Origin: Pedobacter jejuensis
GTDB taxonomy: Bacteria; Bacteroidota; Bacteroidia; Sphingobacteriales; Sphingobacteriaceae
Length of the DNA stretch: 64,000 nucleotides
Reading direction: 5' to 3'
Assembly: GCF_003725795.1 (NCBI RefSeq)
Contig: NZ_RBEE01000004.1
Location: forward strand, 1 to 64,000
In this document: positions 17,412 to 26,123 of the stretch, in pieces
How the letters are laid out: each line of letters begins with the position of its first letter
How positions within the stretch are numbered: the stretch's first letter is position 1
Made by a program: the position numbers and the translations under genes
The notes under the pieces: model-generated
What the model was told of the DNA's origin: nothing
What the model saw: only the letters and a program-made list of their open reading frames with translations
Database searches by the model: none

Positions 17412-17882
17412 TTAAATGGTTAAATCGTTTTCTTGTTTGAGTTCAATACCTTTTTTAAAAACAAATGATATCGTTAACAGAGTGATACCCAAAATTAATA
17501 GCCAAAATTCGAAGTCAACATTACTAATAGTTCTAAAACCTAATTCATTCAAATTCGAACAATTAAATAAGAACAACAAAAATGGAACGGAAATGCAATA
17601 CCAGCCCATTAAATATAATCTGCGGATGTTTGCAACATTAAAAACCTCATCAAGCTCAACGGAGTTCATAAACCGATATAAATACAAGAATATTCTAATG
17701 GCAAAAAATGATATAACCAAAACTAAACAGCCCTGAAAGAAGTTCATCTTGCTTGGTCCTAATGAATTATAACCATCTTTAAAGCTCTGTATCCCTCCAT
17801 TTATCATTGAGATTAAAAAGCCCAAAGTAAGAATTAGAATATAGCCGATTTTAATTAATTTAATTTGAGATTGAGTCTTCAT
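17412..17882 (-). CDS. DUF2975 membrane protein, second copy
   Basis: A 156-residue protein with four hydrophobic helices (about 10-28, 48-68, 91-109 and 125-143). It resembles the DUF2975 family, which pairs with YozG-like HTH regulators. It shares the C-terminal ending ENDLTI with the preceding gene, and the DNA around both stop codons is nearly the same, so the two look like an old tandem duplication. It begins 3 bases after the first copy ends. Function unknown; a role as membrane sensor or antagonist for the HTH protein is speculative. Confidence 0.78.
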   Translation of the reverse strand: MKTQSQIKLIKIGYILILTLGFLISMINGGIQSFKDGYNSLGPSKMNFFQGCLVLVISFFAIRIFLYLYRFMNSVELDEVFNVANIRRLYLMGWYCISVPFLLFLFNCSNLNELGFRTISNVDFEFWLLILGITLLTISFVFKKGIELKQENDLTI

Positions 17883-17885
17883 ATT

Positions 17886-18392
17886 TTAGATAGTTAAATC
17901 GTTCTCCTTTTTTAAATTAAGCGAATAGTTCAAAACGGATAAGAGTGTCCATACAATTATATTGGCGATGAACAGGTCTGTATAAGGTTTTATTCCTGTT
18001 CTTATCCCATAACCTAAAACCTCTGCCTTTAAGGTATTATCCAAACGAGATAGAACAAACCAATTAACTGTATTTATGAAGAAGAATTTGAAAAGTAAAT
18101 AAGAGAATATTGCAAGCCAAATACTTCGAATGCTTTTAATTCCATCCTCCGATATTATTTTGCTAATAAGATTTTGCCTATTACTGTATAACAACTTGAA
18201 AAGAAGCAATCCAATGTAAAAATAAAAGCAAATTGATATTGTTTGTTTTATTCCATCAACAAATAAAATAGAATTTAATGGTTGACTAAAATCCTTAATG
18301 ATTTCGAATATTGATGAGATAAAAAAGATTAGCCATACCACTATCCACATCCCTACGGAAATTTTTTGAAGTTGTAAAAGAGTATTTTTCAT
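17886..18392 (-). CDS. DUF2975 membrane protein, first copy
   Basis: A 168-residue protein with four hydrophobic helices and the same ENDLTI C-terminus as the following gene. It is first in the operon DUF2975-DUF2975-HTH. A candidate -7 element reads TATGTTTG on the minus strand at 18508-18515, leaving a leader of about 110 bases. No signal peptide or enzymatic motif was seen. Confidence 0.75.
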   Translation of the reverse strand: MKNTLLQLQKISVGMWIVVWLIFFISSIFEIIKDFSQPLNSILFVDGIKQTISICFYFYIGLLLFKLLYSNRQNLISKIISEDGIKSIRSIWLAIFSYLLFKFFFINTVNWFVLSRLDNTLKAEVLGYGIRTGIKPYTDLFIANIIVWTLLSVLNYSLNLKKENDLTI

Positions 18393-18760
18393 ATTGCTAT
18401 TATTTAGGTTAAGAGATTTATTAAAGTCTAATAATTTCGTTTTTCTGAATTATGCCTTCAAAAGCAGAAATTTTATAAAAGTCATATTTATTTAATTATT
18501 TGCAACACAAACATAAAATATTTTTTATTACAAATCAAAATATATTTATTGATTTACAATAAATATTATCTGATAAACAGCTATATAGTTCCTATCTATA
18601 CATTTAGTGACATATATTTTATTGGAATGGTTTTTGCTATAAGTAAAACTGTAAAAAACTTGTGCAAACACCTACATTTTCAGCATTTTATCCTTTCGGA
18701 TTGCTATACAATTTCGTAACTTTGCACACTCAATAATTTAAGAGCACACAATACGTATAA
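18393..18760. promoter_or_regulatory. Divergent promoter region of rpoD and the DUF2975 operon
   Basis: This 368-base AT-rich gap holds TAACTTTG at 18717-18724, a fitting -7 element for rpoD with the ATG at 18761; no clear TTG sits at the ideal upstream distance. On the minus strand TATGTTTG (18508-18515) with a TTG complement at 18536-18538 (20-base spacing) is a candidate promoter for the DUF2975 operon. No gene was seen inside. Confidence 0.5.
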
Positions 18761-19621
18761 ATGAGACAACTCAAGATAACGCAATCCATTACCAACCGTG
18801 AAAGTCAATCTTTAGATAAATACTTGCATGAAATTGGTAAAGTAGATTTAATAACAGCAGAAGAGGAAGTAATTTTAGCAAGGAAAATTCGTGAGGGTGA
18901 TCAAGCTGCATTAGAGCGACTTACCAAAACCAATTTACGTTTCGTTGTTTCAGTTGCCAAACAATATCAAAACCAAGGTTTAACCCTGGGCGATTTAATT
19001 AATGAAGGAAATTTAGGTTTAATTAAAGCTGCAAAACGCTTTGATGAAACAAAAGGTTTCAAATTCATTTCTTATGCCGTATGGTGGATTCGTCAATCTA
19101 TTTTGCAAGCTATAGCAGAGCAAAGTCGTATCGTTCGTTTACCATTAAATCAGGTTGGTTCATTAAGCAAAATCAGTAAAGCTTTCTCTAAATTAGAGCA
19201 AGAATACGAACGTGAGCCTTCTCCTGAAGAATTGGCAGATATTTTAGAAACTACAGTTGATAAAATTTCTGACACGTTAAGTAATTCTGGTCGCCATGTA
19301 TCAATGGATGCTCCTTTTGTGCAAGGTGAGGAAAATACATTACTAGATGTATTGGAAAATCACGAGCCAAATACGGATAGCTCATTGATTAACGAATCGC
19401 TTTCTGAAGAAATTAAACGTTCTTTATCTACTTTAACAGAAAGAGAAAGAGAAATCATTGTATTATTCTTTGGCTTAGGTTCAAATCATCCATTATCGTT
19501 AGAAGAAATTGGTGAAAAATTCAACCTAACTCGCGAGCGTGTAAGGCAAATTAAAGATAAAGCGTTACAACGTTTACGTCATACTTCAAGAAGCAAGATT
19601 TTGAAATCATATCTAGGATAA
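18761..19621 (+). CDS. rpoD: Primary sigma factor RpoD/SigA, Bacteroidota type
   Basis: A 286-residue sigma-70 factor, much shorter than the ~600-residue E. coli protein because region 1.1 and the non-conserved insert are absent, as is usual in this phylum. Region 1.2 is at about 14-45 ([20 protein letters not shown]), region 2 at 50-120 ([19 protein letters not shown], then [13 protein letters not shown]), region 3 around 130-200 and region 4 with the HTH near 240-280 ([20 protein letters not shown]). It should recognise the TAnnTTTG promoters seen in this window. It is monocistronic. Confidence 0.96.
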   Translation: MRQLKITQSITNRESQSLDKYLHEIGKVDLITAEEEVILARKIREGDQAALERLTKTNLRFVVSVAKQYQNQGLTLGDLINEGNLGLIKAAKRFDETKGFKFISYAVWWIRQSILQAIAEQSRIVRLPLNQVGSLSKISKAFSKLEQEYEREPSPEELADILETTVDKISDTLSNSGRHVSMDAPFVQGEENTLLDVLENHEPNTDSSLINESLSEEIKRSLSTLTEREREIIVLFFGLGSNHPLSLEEIGEKFNLTRERVRQIKDKALQRLRHTSRSKILKSYLG

Positions 19622-19644
19622 TTTCAATTAACATTATAATATTT

Positions 19645-19675
19645 AAAGACCGACAAATTTGTCGGTCTTTTTTTG
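19645..19675 (+). terminator. Terminator of rpoD
   Basis: AAAGACCGACAAA and TTTGTCGGTCTTT (19645-19670) form a perfect palindrome running into a T-run, 24 bases after the rpoD stop. Confidence 0.92.
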
Positions 19676-19715
19676 TTAAGGATTTTTTTTTGTAGATTGT
19701 TATATATCTTTCAGC

Positions 19716-20078
19716 ATGTCTATTGAATTGCTCAAAAAATCTTCGCTAGTTTATAAACCAATCATAATATGGAATATATTGCTAAGTATAATGATTGGCT
19801 TATTTTTCGTAATCGATGGATTTGAAAAGCCTGCCCCTTATGTAATGGCTATATTTATGAAACCAATTGGATGGGCCTCTTCGATTGTTATCGAGCATTT
19901 TTTTTTGAGTAAACATCGCTACTTCTACAATAATATGGGACTAGGTTTCCGTAAAATATTATTAAATATAATTTATTACGATATTGCTATTCTTATTATA
20001 ACTATAATTATTTGCTGGTTATGCAGGGACTTATTATTGACAGTGTTACCAAGCAATTTAATCAACAAGCAATATTAA
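19716..20078 (+). CDS. Hypothetical 120-aa membrane protein
   Basis: A small protein with three hydrophobic stretches (about 16-34, 44-62 and 85-108). It overlaps the next gene, an ABC ATPase, by 58 bases, so the two are tightly coupled. Three helices are few for an ABC permease, but it may be a membrane partner of that ATPase. No family was recognised. Confidence 0.6.
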   Translation: MSIELLKKSSLVYKPIIIWNILLSIMIGLFFVIDGFEKPAPYVMAIFMKPIGWASSIVIEHFFLSKHRYFYNNMGLGFRKILLNIIYYDIAILIITIIICWLCRDLLLTVLPSNLINKQY

Positions 20079-20680
20079 ATGGCGTATTCTTCAATTGTAA
20101 AATTAGTGAGGTTGTAGGTTTATTAGGAAGAAATGGAAGTGGAAAATCGACGTTATTAAAAATCATTTTTGGAACTGTAAACGCTGATTTTAAACACCTA
20201 AAGCTTGATGATAAGCTAATTTCGAAAGGTTATTTATCAAGAAATATCTCTTACCTGCCTCAAGATAATTTTATTCCAATAAATTTATCTGTGTTACAGG
20301 CCATTGAAATATTTTGCAACACACATCGTAATGATTTATTAAACATCCAATTCGTTGCGGATAATCTACAAACGAAGTTCAAAGATTTTTCTGGTGGAGA
20401 ACGCAGGCTGCTGGAAGCATTAATTATTATCTACAGTGATGCAGAATATGTTTTATTAGATGAACCATTTTCTCAATTAGCACCGCTCTTGGTTGATGAG
20501 CTAAAGCAACACATTAATAAAATAAAATCATTCAAAGGATTTATTATAACAGACCATTATTATCAATCTATTTTGGATACCTCAGATAGAATAATACTCC
20601 TGCACAATGGATGCAATTACCAGATACAAAATACAGATGATTTGATTTTGCATGGTTATTTACCCGATTTTAGAGAATAA
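20021..20680 (+). CDS. ABC transporter ATP-binding protein
   Basis: A 219-residue ABC ATPase counted from the ATG at 20021; an upstream TTG at 20012 is in frame but less likely. Walker A is GRNGSGKST in the segment GLLGRNGSGKSTLLK, the signature reads FSGGERRLLEALI, Walker B is YVLLDEPF and the H-loop is in IITDHYYQS. The D-loop region reads FSQLAP, unlike the usual SALD, so it is a divergent member. Its partner permease is not obvious beyond the overlapping 120-aa membrane protein. The substrate is unknown. Confidence 0.85.
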   Translation: MQGLIIDSVTKQFNQQAILNGVFFNCKISEVVGLLGRNGSGKSTLLKIIFGTVNADFKHLKLDDKLISKGYLSRNISYLPQDNFIPINLSVLQAIEIFCNTHRNDLLNIQFVADNLQTKFKDFSGGERRLLEALIIIYSDAEYVLLDEPFSQLAPLLVDELKQHINKIKSFKGFIITDHYYQSILDTSDRIILLHNGCNYQIQNTDDLILHGYLPDFRE

Positions 20681-20690
20681 AACTAACCCA

Positions 20691-20717
20691 TAAAAAAAGA
20701 CCAGCTTTTGCTGATCT
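20691..20717 (-). terminator. Terminator of amn
   Basis: Read leftwards, AGATCAGC and GCTGGTCT (20710-20717 and 20698-20705) pair around an AAAA loop with one G-T pair, then seven T residues. It lies about 60 bases after the amn stop and between converging genes. Confidence 0.8.
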
Positions 20718-20777
20718 ATGCATATTAATACTTTCTAGGAATTCGAGATTTCTTAGTCTCTCGCAATGATTGTAAAT

Positions 20778-21641
20778 CTAAAACAATAAATGCTTCACTG
20801 TTAATCCGTTATTAATTAACTGCTTTAAAGAATCAATACCTATTCTTAAATGTGTTTCTACATATTTTTCGGTTACGCTACTATCGCTTTCTGCTGTTTT
20901 AACGCCTTCAGGAATCATCGGCTGATCAGAAACTAGCAGCAATGCACCTGCAGGGATTTTATTAGCAAATGCTGTAGTAAAAATGGTTGCAGTTTCCATA
21001 TCAACCGCCATTGCACGCAAGGTTTTCAAGTACCTTTTAAATTCTTTATCATGCTCCCAAACCCTTCTGTTTGTGGTGTAGCAAGTTCCAGTCCAGTAAT
21101 CTCTACCATGATCGCGGATGGTTGTAGAAATTGCCTTTTGCAAAGCGAAGGCAGGTAATGCAGGCACTTCTGCCGGAAGGTAATCGTTTGATGTTCCTTC
21201 GCCACGTATCGCTGCAATTGGTAAAATTAAATCTCCTAATTGATTTTTCTTTTTTAAACCACCACATTTCCCTAAAAACAAAACTGCTTTTGGCATTATG
21301 GCCGTTAATAAATCCATCATGGTTGCTGCAAGCGGGCTACCCATACCAAAATTAATTAAGGTAATTCCATTTGCTGTTACGCTTTGCATAGGTTTATCAA
21401 GACCCATTATTGGCGCATTATCATTCCATTCAGAAAACATGGTTAAATATTTACTAAAATTGGTTAGTAAAATATAATCACCAAATTGGTCTAATGACCT
21501 TCCAGTGTAACGAGGCAACCAGTTTTTAACAATTTCCTCTTTTGATTTTAATCCTGATTTAACAGGACTTTCGACTTCTTTTATCTTTTTAGATTTTTCT
21601 ACAATCTTTTCGTCTTTTTTGACATCTTTTTCTTCATTCAT
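20778..21641 (-). CDS. amn: AMP nucleosidase
   Basis: A 287-residue purine-nucleoside-phosphorylase-fold enzyme of the Bacteroidota AMP nucleosidase group, which hydrolyses AMP to adenine and ribose 5-phosphate. After a charged Lys/Glu-rich leader (about 1-35) come NFGMGSPLAATMMDLL, LFLGKCGGL and the conserved AVDMETATIF segment with LLVSDQPMIPEGVK near the end. It is shorter than the ~480-residue E. coli Amn, lacking its N-terminal regulatory domain. Substrate choice between AMP and other nucleosides is by family resemblance. Confidence 0.85.
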   Translation of the reverse strand: MNEEKDVKKDEKIVEKSKKIKEVESPVKSGLKSKEEIVKNWLPRYTGRSLDQFGDYILLTNFSKYLTMFSEWNDNAPIMGLDKPMQSVTANGITLINFGMGSPLAATMMDLLTAIMPKAVLFLGKCGGLKKKNQLGDLILPIAAIRGEGTSNDYLPAEVPALPAFALQKAISTTIRDHGRDYWTGTCYTTNRRVWEHDKEFKRYLKTLRAMAVDMETATIFTTAFANKIPAGALLLVSDQPMIPEGVKTAESDSSVTEKYVETHLRIGIDSLKQLINNGLTVKHLLF

Positions 21642-21683
21642 ATATTATTAGATTTTAGCCAGCTATTGAAGCAAGGCTTATTT

Positions 21684-21718
21684 ACAAAAAAATCCTCTCG
21701 TTTTAAGCGAGAGGATTT
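21684..21718 (-). terminator. Terminator of clpX
   Basis: AAATCCTCTCG and CGAGAGGATTT (21690-21700 and 21708-21718) form an 11-bp stem; read leftwards it continues into a run of T residues just past the clpX stop. Confidence 0.92.
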
Positions 21719-21723
21719 ATTAT

Positions 21724-22962
21724 TTATGCGGCTTGCAACTTCTTAAAGTCAGCCTTTTCAAATTTTTCTATCGCGTAATCGAGATTTATGTGCAACTCCT
21801 TCACATCATTCTGCGTTGGCGTATCGAACATGGCATCGAGCATAATTGCTTCACAAATTGATCGCAACCCACGAGCACCAAGTTTATATTCCATTGCTTT
21901 ATCAACAATAAAATCTAAAACATCCTCATCGAAAACCAGTTTAACATCTTCGTAGTCGAAAAGCTTTTCATACTGCTTCGTTAATGCATTTTTTGGCGCA
22001 GTTAAGATATTTCTAAGCGTTTCTTTATCTAGAGGGTTTAAGTGAGAAAGTACCGGAATACGTCCAATAAGTTCAGGAATTAATCCGAAAGATTTCAAAT
22101 CCTGAGGTGTAATGTATTTGTAGAGATTTTTTAAATCTAAAACCGCTTCATCTTTTTTTACCTTATAACCAACTACCTGCGTACGTAACCGATTTGCAAT
22201 TTTACGTTCAATACCATCAAATGCACCTCCACAGATAAACAAAATATTATTTGTGTTTACCGGAATCATTTTCTGATCAGGATGCTTTCTACCGCCTTGA
22301 GGTGGCACATTAACAACAGTTCCTTCTAAAATTTTAAGTAGGGCTTGTTGCACACCTTCGCCAGATACATCACGTGTAATAGAAGGATTATCACTTTTAC
22401 GAGCAACTTTATCTACCTCATCAATATATACAATACCACGTTCTGCCGAAGCAACATCATAATCAGCTGCTTGCAACAAGCGTGTTAAAATACTTTCAAC
22501 ATCCTCCCCTACATAACCCGCTTCAGTTAACACAGTTGCGTCGCAAATACAAAATGGAACATGCAATATTTTAGCAATAGTTTTAGCTAATAGTGTTTTG
22601 CCTGTACCTGTTTCGCCAACCAACATGATATTCGATTTTTCAATCTCAATTTCGTCTTTATCAATTTTTTGATTTAAACGTTTGTAGTGATTGTAAACCG
22701 CAACCGATAAAACCTTCTTCGCATCATCCTGACCAATAACATATTGATCTAAATGCTGTTTGATTTCAAAGGGTTTTAATAAGGTAAGTGACGATTGAAT
22801 GCCTTTACTATTTTTTGTACCCAATTCCTGAGCAAGCAATTGATTGGCTTGGGTTACGCATTTATCACAGATAAATGCATCCATACCTTCAATTAACATT
22901 AAAGTTTCGTGCTTGCCGGAATGACAGAATGAGCAACGGGATTCTTTATTTTGTTTCGCCAT
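21724..22962 (-). CDS. clpX: ATP-dependent Clp protease ATP-binding subunit ClpX
   Basis: A 412-residue AAA+ unfoldase counted from the ATG at 22962; the frame is open to 22995, but the family begins with the zinc domain, and [10 protein letters not shown] fits. Zinc ligands are Cys10, Cys13, Cys32 and Cys35. Walker A GETGTGKT is at 116-123 and Walker B is in IVYIDEVDK. The IGR loop needed to bind ClpP is present (LIGRIPVL). The start lies 17 bases inside the end of clpP, so the two are translationally coupled. Confidence 0.96.
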   Translation of the reverse strand: MAKQNKESRCSFCHSGKHETLMLIEGMDAFICDKCVTQANQLLAQELGTKNSKGIQSSLTLLKPFEIKQHLDQYVIGQDDAKKVLSVAVYNHYKRLNQKIDKDEIEIEKSNIMLVGETGTGKTLLAKTIAKILHVPFCICDATVLTEAGYVGEDVESILTRLLQAADYDVASAERGIVYIDEVDKVARKSDNPSITRDVSGEGVQQALLKILEGTVVNVPPQGGRKHPDQKMIPVNTNNILFICGGAFDGIERKIANRLRTQVVGYKVKKDEAVLDLKNLYKYITPQDLKSFGLIPELIGRIPVLSHLNPLDKETLRNILTAPKNALTKQYEKLFDYEDVKLVFDEDVLDFIVDKAMEYKLGARGLRSICEAIMLDAMFDTPTQNDVKELHINLDYAIEKFEKADFKKLQAA

Positions 22963-23653
22963 CTTTTTTTGAGTTTCTCGATAACACTTCATCAATCATA
23001 CCAAAACCTTTTGCTTCTTCTGAGCTCATCCAGTAATCACGATCTGAAGCTTTCTCTACCCAATCATAAGTTTGACCAGAGTGCTCTGAAATGATATCGT
23101 ATAATTCTTTTTTCAATTTCAACATTTCTCTTAAGTTGATTTCCATATCAGATGCTACACCTTGTGCACCTCCTGATGGTTGGTGAATCATAACTCTTGA
23201 ATGTGGTAAAGCAGAGCGTTTACCTTTTGCACCTGCAACTAATAATACTGCACCCATTGATGCTGCCATACCTGTACAAATGGTAGCAACATCTGGCTGG
23301 ATATATTGCATGGTATCATAAATACCTAAACCTGCATAAACGGAGCCACCTGGAGAGTTGATATAAATCTGAATGTCCCTATCGGCATCGGTTGATTGTA
23401 AAAATAACAACTGAGCCTGGATAATATTTGCATTCTGATCATAAATTGCATCTCCTAAAAAGATAATACGATCCATCATCAACCTTGAAAAAACATCCAT
23501 TTGAGCAACGTTCAACTGGCGTTCTTCAATAATATAAGGCGTCATCGATTGTGGTGACAAGTTAGCCTGTGCAATAAATTTATCTACGTGTAAACCGCCA
23601 ATACCCTGATGTTTAACGGCAAATTTTCTGAATTCTTGTGAATCTATGTTCAT
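22946..23653 (-). CDS. clpP: ATP-dependent Clp protease proteolytic subunit ClpP
   Basis: A 235-residue serine protease that forms the tetradecameric barrel fed by ClpX. The catalytic triad is visible as Ser132 in GMAASMGAV, His157 in MIHQPSGG and Asp206 in SDRDYWMS. It is about 30 residues longer than E. coli ClpP at the N-terminus, a likely propeptide region. It precedes and overlaps clpX and follows tig after a gap with a terminator, giving the common tig-clpP-clpX order. Confidence 0.96.
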   Translation of the reverse strand: MNIDSQEFRKFAVKHQGIGGLHVDKFIAQANLSPQSMTPYIIEERQLNVAQMDVFSRLMMDRIIFLGDAIYDQNANIIQAQLLFLQSTDADRDIQIYINSPGGSVYAGLGIYDTMQYIQPDVATICTGMAASMGAVLLVAGAKGKRSALPHSRVMIHQPSGGAQGVASDMEINLREMLKLKKELYDIISEHSGQTYDWVEKASDRDYWMSSEEAKGFGMIDEVLSRNSKKDGETK

Positions 23654-23675
23654 AACTTTGATTAGGGTTAAGCGT

Positions 23676-23708
23676 TTGGTGTATTTAAACGATTATTCTA
23701 AACACCAA
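23676..23708. promoter_or_regulatory. Inverted repeat upstream of clpP
   Basis: TTGGTGTATTTA (23676-23687) faces TAAACACCAA (23699-23708), an imperfect inverted repeat ending 22 bases upstream of the clpP start. It does not match the CIRCE or CtsR consensus. It might be an operator or a 5' leader hairpin. The rest of the 350-base gap before tig holds a possible -7 element (TATCTTTG on the minus strand at 23821-23828) and no gene. Confidence 0.4.
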
Positions 23709-23928
23709 TCGACTGTAATTTTAACTATTATTTTCTATAGGTGGTTAATTTCCATGCCAATTTATTTAAATAAATCTTAATGTTAAGCAAATCTGCAGAA
23801 GAAATAAAAATCTTGCTTTCCAAAGATAAATCATTATTAGAATGTCGCTGATGATAATGAGGGTTAGCATTCACGAAATCAGCAACTTGACAAGAATAAT
23901 AGTTTAAAGTTTAATAGAACTTTTATAC

Positions 23929-23962
23929 AAAATAAGAGCAACTCGATGAGCTGCTCTTATTT
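23929..23962 (-). terminator. Terminator of tig
   Basis: AAATAAGAGCA and TGCTCTTATTT form a long stem around the CTCGATGAGC centre, symmetric enough to act in both directions, about 40 bases after the tig stop. Confidence 0.85.
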
Positions 23963-24003
23963 AATTATATTTAAAAGACTGACATTTGGTCAGCTAATTT
24001 TTC

Positions 24004-25353
24004 CTACTTCTTGTCTAAAGCGATAAATTTATCGTAATCTATTTCTTTTTCCTCTAAAGTAACAATCGATTTAATTTGTTCGAAAGTTTTTAAAGCTTTT
24101 ACTTCTTCGAAAGTGCGGTTTGCATTTTCTTTTTCCTGTAGAAACTGAACTGCATATTGAGCCAATTGATCTTCAGGTAGCGGACTTGGGCTATACATTC
24201 TAAACTGAGCATCTAACTTTGCTTTAGCGGCTTGCACGACATCTTCATATTTAATTTCGATGCTGTTATCTTTAATGATTTTGTTTTCGATTAAAGTCCA
24301 TTTAAGGTTTTTAGCGAAATCATCATAACCTTCGGCCAATTCTTCATCCGTTAACTTTTCATTCGTAGCTTTTAACCAACGACGTAAAAATTCATCAGGT
24401 AATTCGAAATTATGTTTTTGCAAAAGTTGCTCATAAATATCGTTTGATAGTTGGCGCTCAGCATCTTGCTTAAACATACCTTCTACTTCTTCCGTAATTT
24501 TCGCTCTGAAACCAGCTTCGTTAGTTACAGTACCTTCACCAAATAATTTATCGAAAAACTCCTGGTTTAAATCAGATTCTTCTAAACGATTAACATTTTT
24601 AACAACCAATTTAAAGTTTGATTTTAATTCTGCAGCATCTTCTTCAGGTATATTTAAAGCTTTTGCAATTAATGCAGCATCTTCTAAAGCTTTTTGAATA
24701 TCGATGGTTACTTCATTATCTTTCTTTAAACCGATTAATGATTTTAAAATTTCCTGGTCTTTAATCTGGTCTAAACGAATTGTTGCAGTGCTTGCAATTC
24801 CGCCTTCAAAAACAGAACCATCTGGTGAAAGCTGAGTTAAATCTGCATATAAAACGTCATCTGCAGCAGAAACTTCAGGGTTAGTCATTTTACCATAACT
24901 ACGGCGAATATTTTTGATGCGGCTTTCTAAAGTTTCTTTATCAGCTTTAATAACATATTGTGTAAACTTATCCTTTGAAGAAATGTTAACATCAAAAGCT
25001 GGTACTAAACCTAACTCATAGTCAAATTCAAAATCATCAGTATTATCCCATTTGAAGTTTTTAGAATCATCCATTTGTGGTAAAGGCTGACCTAAAATCT
25101 CTAGTTTTTGTTCGGCAATGTAATTTGTTAGCGTATCGTTTAATAAGTTGTTAACCTCTTCTACTAAAATACTTTTACCGTACATTCTTTTAATATGAGA
25201 TGGCGGTACCATTCCTTTACGAAAACCTGGTAATTGAGCTTTTTTAGCTTGTTCTTTAATGGCCTTATCTACTTTTTCAGTATAATCTGCTGGTGCGATT
25301 TTGATTTTTACAACAGCATTTAAGTTGCCGGTTTTTTCCTGTGTAATATTCAT
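24004..25353 (-). CDS. tig: Trigger factor chaperone
   Basis: A 449-residue ribosome-associated chaperone that binds nascent chains at the exit tunnel. The ribosome-binding N-terminal domain includes LPGFRKGMVPPSHIKRMYG (about 41-59), matching the GFRxGKxP signature loop. A central PPIase-like domain and a long helical C-terminal domain follow, the latter with the typical Lys/Glu-rich helices. The PPIase domain looks divergent, as in other members of this phylum. It precedes clpP-clpX and follows tRNA-Leu. Confidence 0.93.
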   Translation of the reverse strand: MNITQEKTGNLNAVVKIKIAPADYTEKVDKAIKEQAKKAQLPGFRKGMVPPSHIKRMYGKSILVEEVNNLLNDTLTNYIAEQKLEILGQPLPQMDDSKNFKWDNTDDFEFDYELGLVPAFDVNISSKDKFTQYVIKADKETLESRIKNIRRSYGKMTNPEVSAADDVLYADLTQLSPDGSVFEGGIASTATIRLDQIKDQEILKSLIGLKKDNEVTIDIQKALEDAALIAKALNIPEEDAAELKSNFKLVVKNVNRLEESDLNQEFFDKLFGEGTVTNEAGFRAKITEEVEGMFKQDAERQLSNDIYEQLLQKHNFELPDEFLRRWLKATNEKLTDEELAEGYDDFAKNLKWTLIENKIIKDNSIEIKYEDVVQAAKAKLDAQFRMYSPSPLPEDQLAQYAVQFLQEKENANRTFEEVKALKTFEQIKSIVTLEEKEIDYDKFIALDKK

Positions 25354-25445
25354 TTTAGATATGAGTATTTAGATATGATAAATGAGACAGATTGAAGGCT
25401 CAAACTCACATCGATTTATAATTTTAATCAAATCAATAAAAAAAT

Positions 25446-25478
25446 AAAACCGTTCCGATTTAACATCGAAACGGCTTC
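25446..25478 (-). terminator. Terminator after tRNA-Leu
   Basis: Read leftwards, CCGTTTCGATG and CATCGAAACGG-like arms (actual: CCGTTTCGATGTTAAATCGGAACGG) form a hairpin followed by TTTTATTTTTTT, directly after the tRNA 3' end. Confidence 0.85.
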
Positions 25479-25486
25479 ATTTATAG

Positions 25487-25568
25487 TGCGGATGAAGGGA
25501 CTCGAACCCCCACGCCGTGAAGCGCCAGATCCTAAGTCTGGTGCGGCTACCAATTACGCCACATCCGC
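25487..25568 (-). tRNA. tRNA-Leu, anticodon TAG
   Basis: An 82-base tRNA on the minus strand. The acceptor arms GCGGATG and CATCCGC pair perfectly, with discriminator A. The anticodon loop CTTAGGA gives anticodon TAG, read by leucine CTA/CTN codons. The long variable arm (GGCGCTTCACGGCGT region) marks a class II tRNA, and the T loop GGTTCGAGTCC is standard. CCA is not encoded. Confidence 0.95.
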
Positions 25569-25590
25569 AATTAGGATTTATTTTGGATTG

Positions 25591-25620
25591 CAAAGATAGA
25601 AATTAGAATGAATTATCAAA
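25591..25620 (-). promoter_or_regulatory. Promoter of tRNA-Leu
   Basis: On the minus strand TTTG (25617-25620) and TATCTTTG (25591-25598) are 18 bases apart, a good match to the -33/-7 promoter, placed about 23 bases before the tRNA 5' end. Confidence 0.7.
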
Positions 25621-25766
25621 AAGGAAATAATATATTTTCTTAATTATTTTTCACTCAAAAAGCTAAGTACTCTTACTAAGCACATATAATTTTATCAAGA
25701 ATGTTCAAGGCGGATGATTTAATATTGAATCTGCCTTGAACTTATTCTAATCAGTTATTATTATTT

Positions 25767-26069
25767 CTAAAACTTGATCAATGTAACATCAACTAAATCT
25801 GGTCCGCCGTTTATTGGGTAACCTGCAACTTTCCTTCCTTTTATGGTAATCGTTTTATCCAAATACTGGTCGAGGTTGATAGACCCGCCTTTTAGTGCGT
25901 AAGTTTTATTCTCGGCTTTTAAAATATGAGTACCATATTGATAGGTGGTCATTCCTATTGTTTCGATTTTTCCTGTTGCTGTTACGCGAGTTGCGGTATC
26001 AGCAGTTTTCATTGAAGTGCAACCTGAAATTACTGCTACAAAGAGAGATAATGCTAAGATTTTTTTCAT
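25767..26069 (-). CDS. Hypothetical lipoprotein
   Basis: A 100-residue protein with a lipoprotein signal (KKILALSLFVAVISGCTS; Cys17). The mature part is short and beta-rich, with phrases such as GKIETIGMTTYQYGTHIL and DKTITIKGRKVAGYP that resemble a small OB-like fold of the kind seen in other short lipoproteins. No domain was recognised. It stands between the tRNA and the BtuF-like gene, all on the minus strand. Confidence 0.7.
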   Translation of the reverse strand: MKKILALSLFVAVISGCTSMKTADTATRVTATGKIETIGMTTYQYGTHILKAENKTYALKGGSINLDQYLDKTITIKGRKVAGYPINGGPDLVDVTLIKF

Positions 26070-26123
26070 AATAAAAATGTTTAGATGATTTTGACTGCAA
26101 ATTAAGGGAAATTATATCAACCG

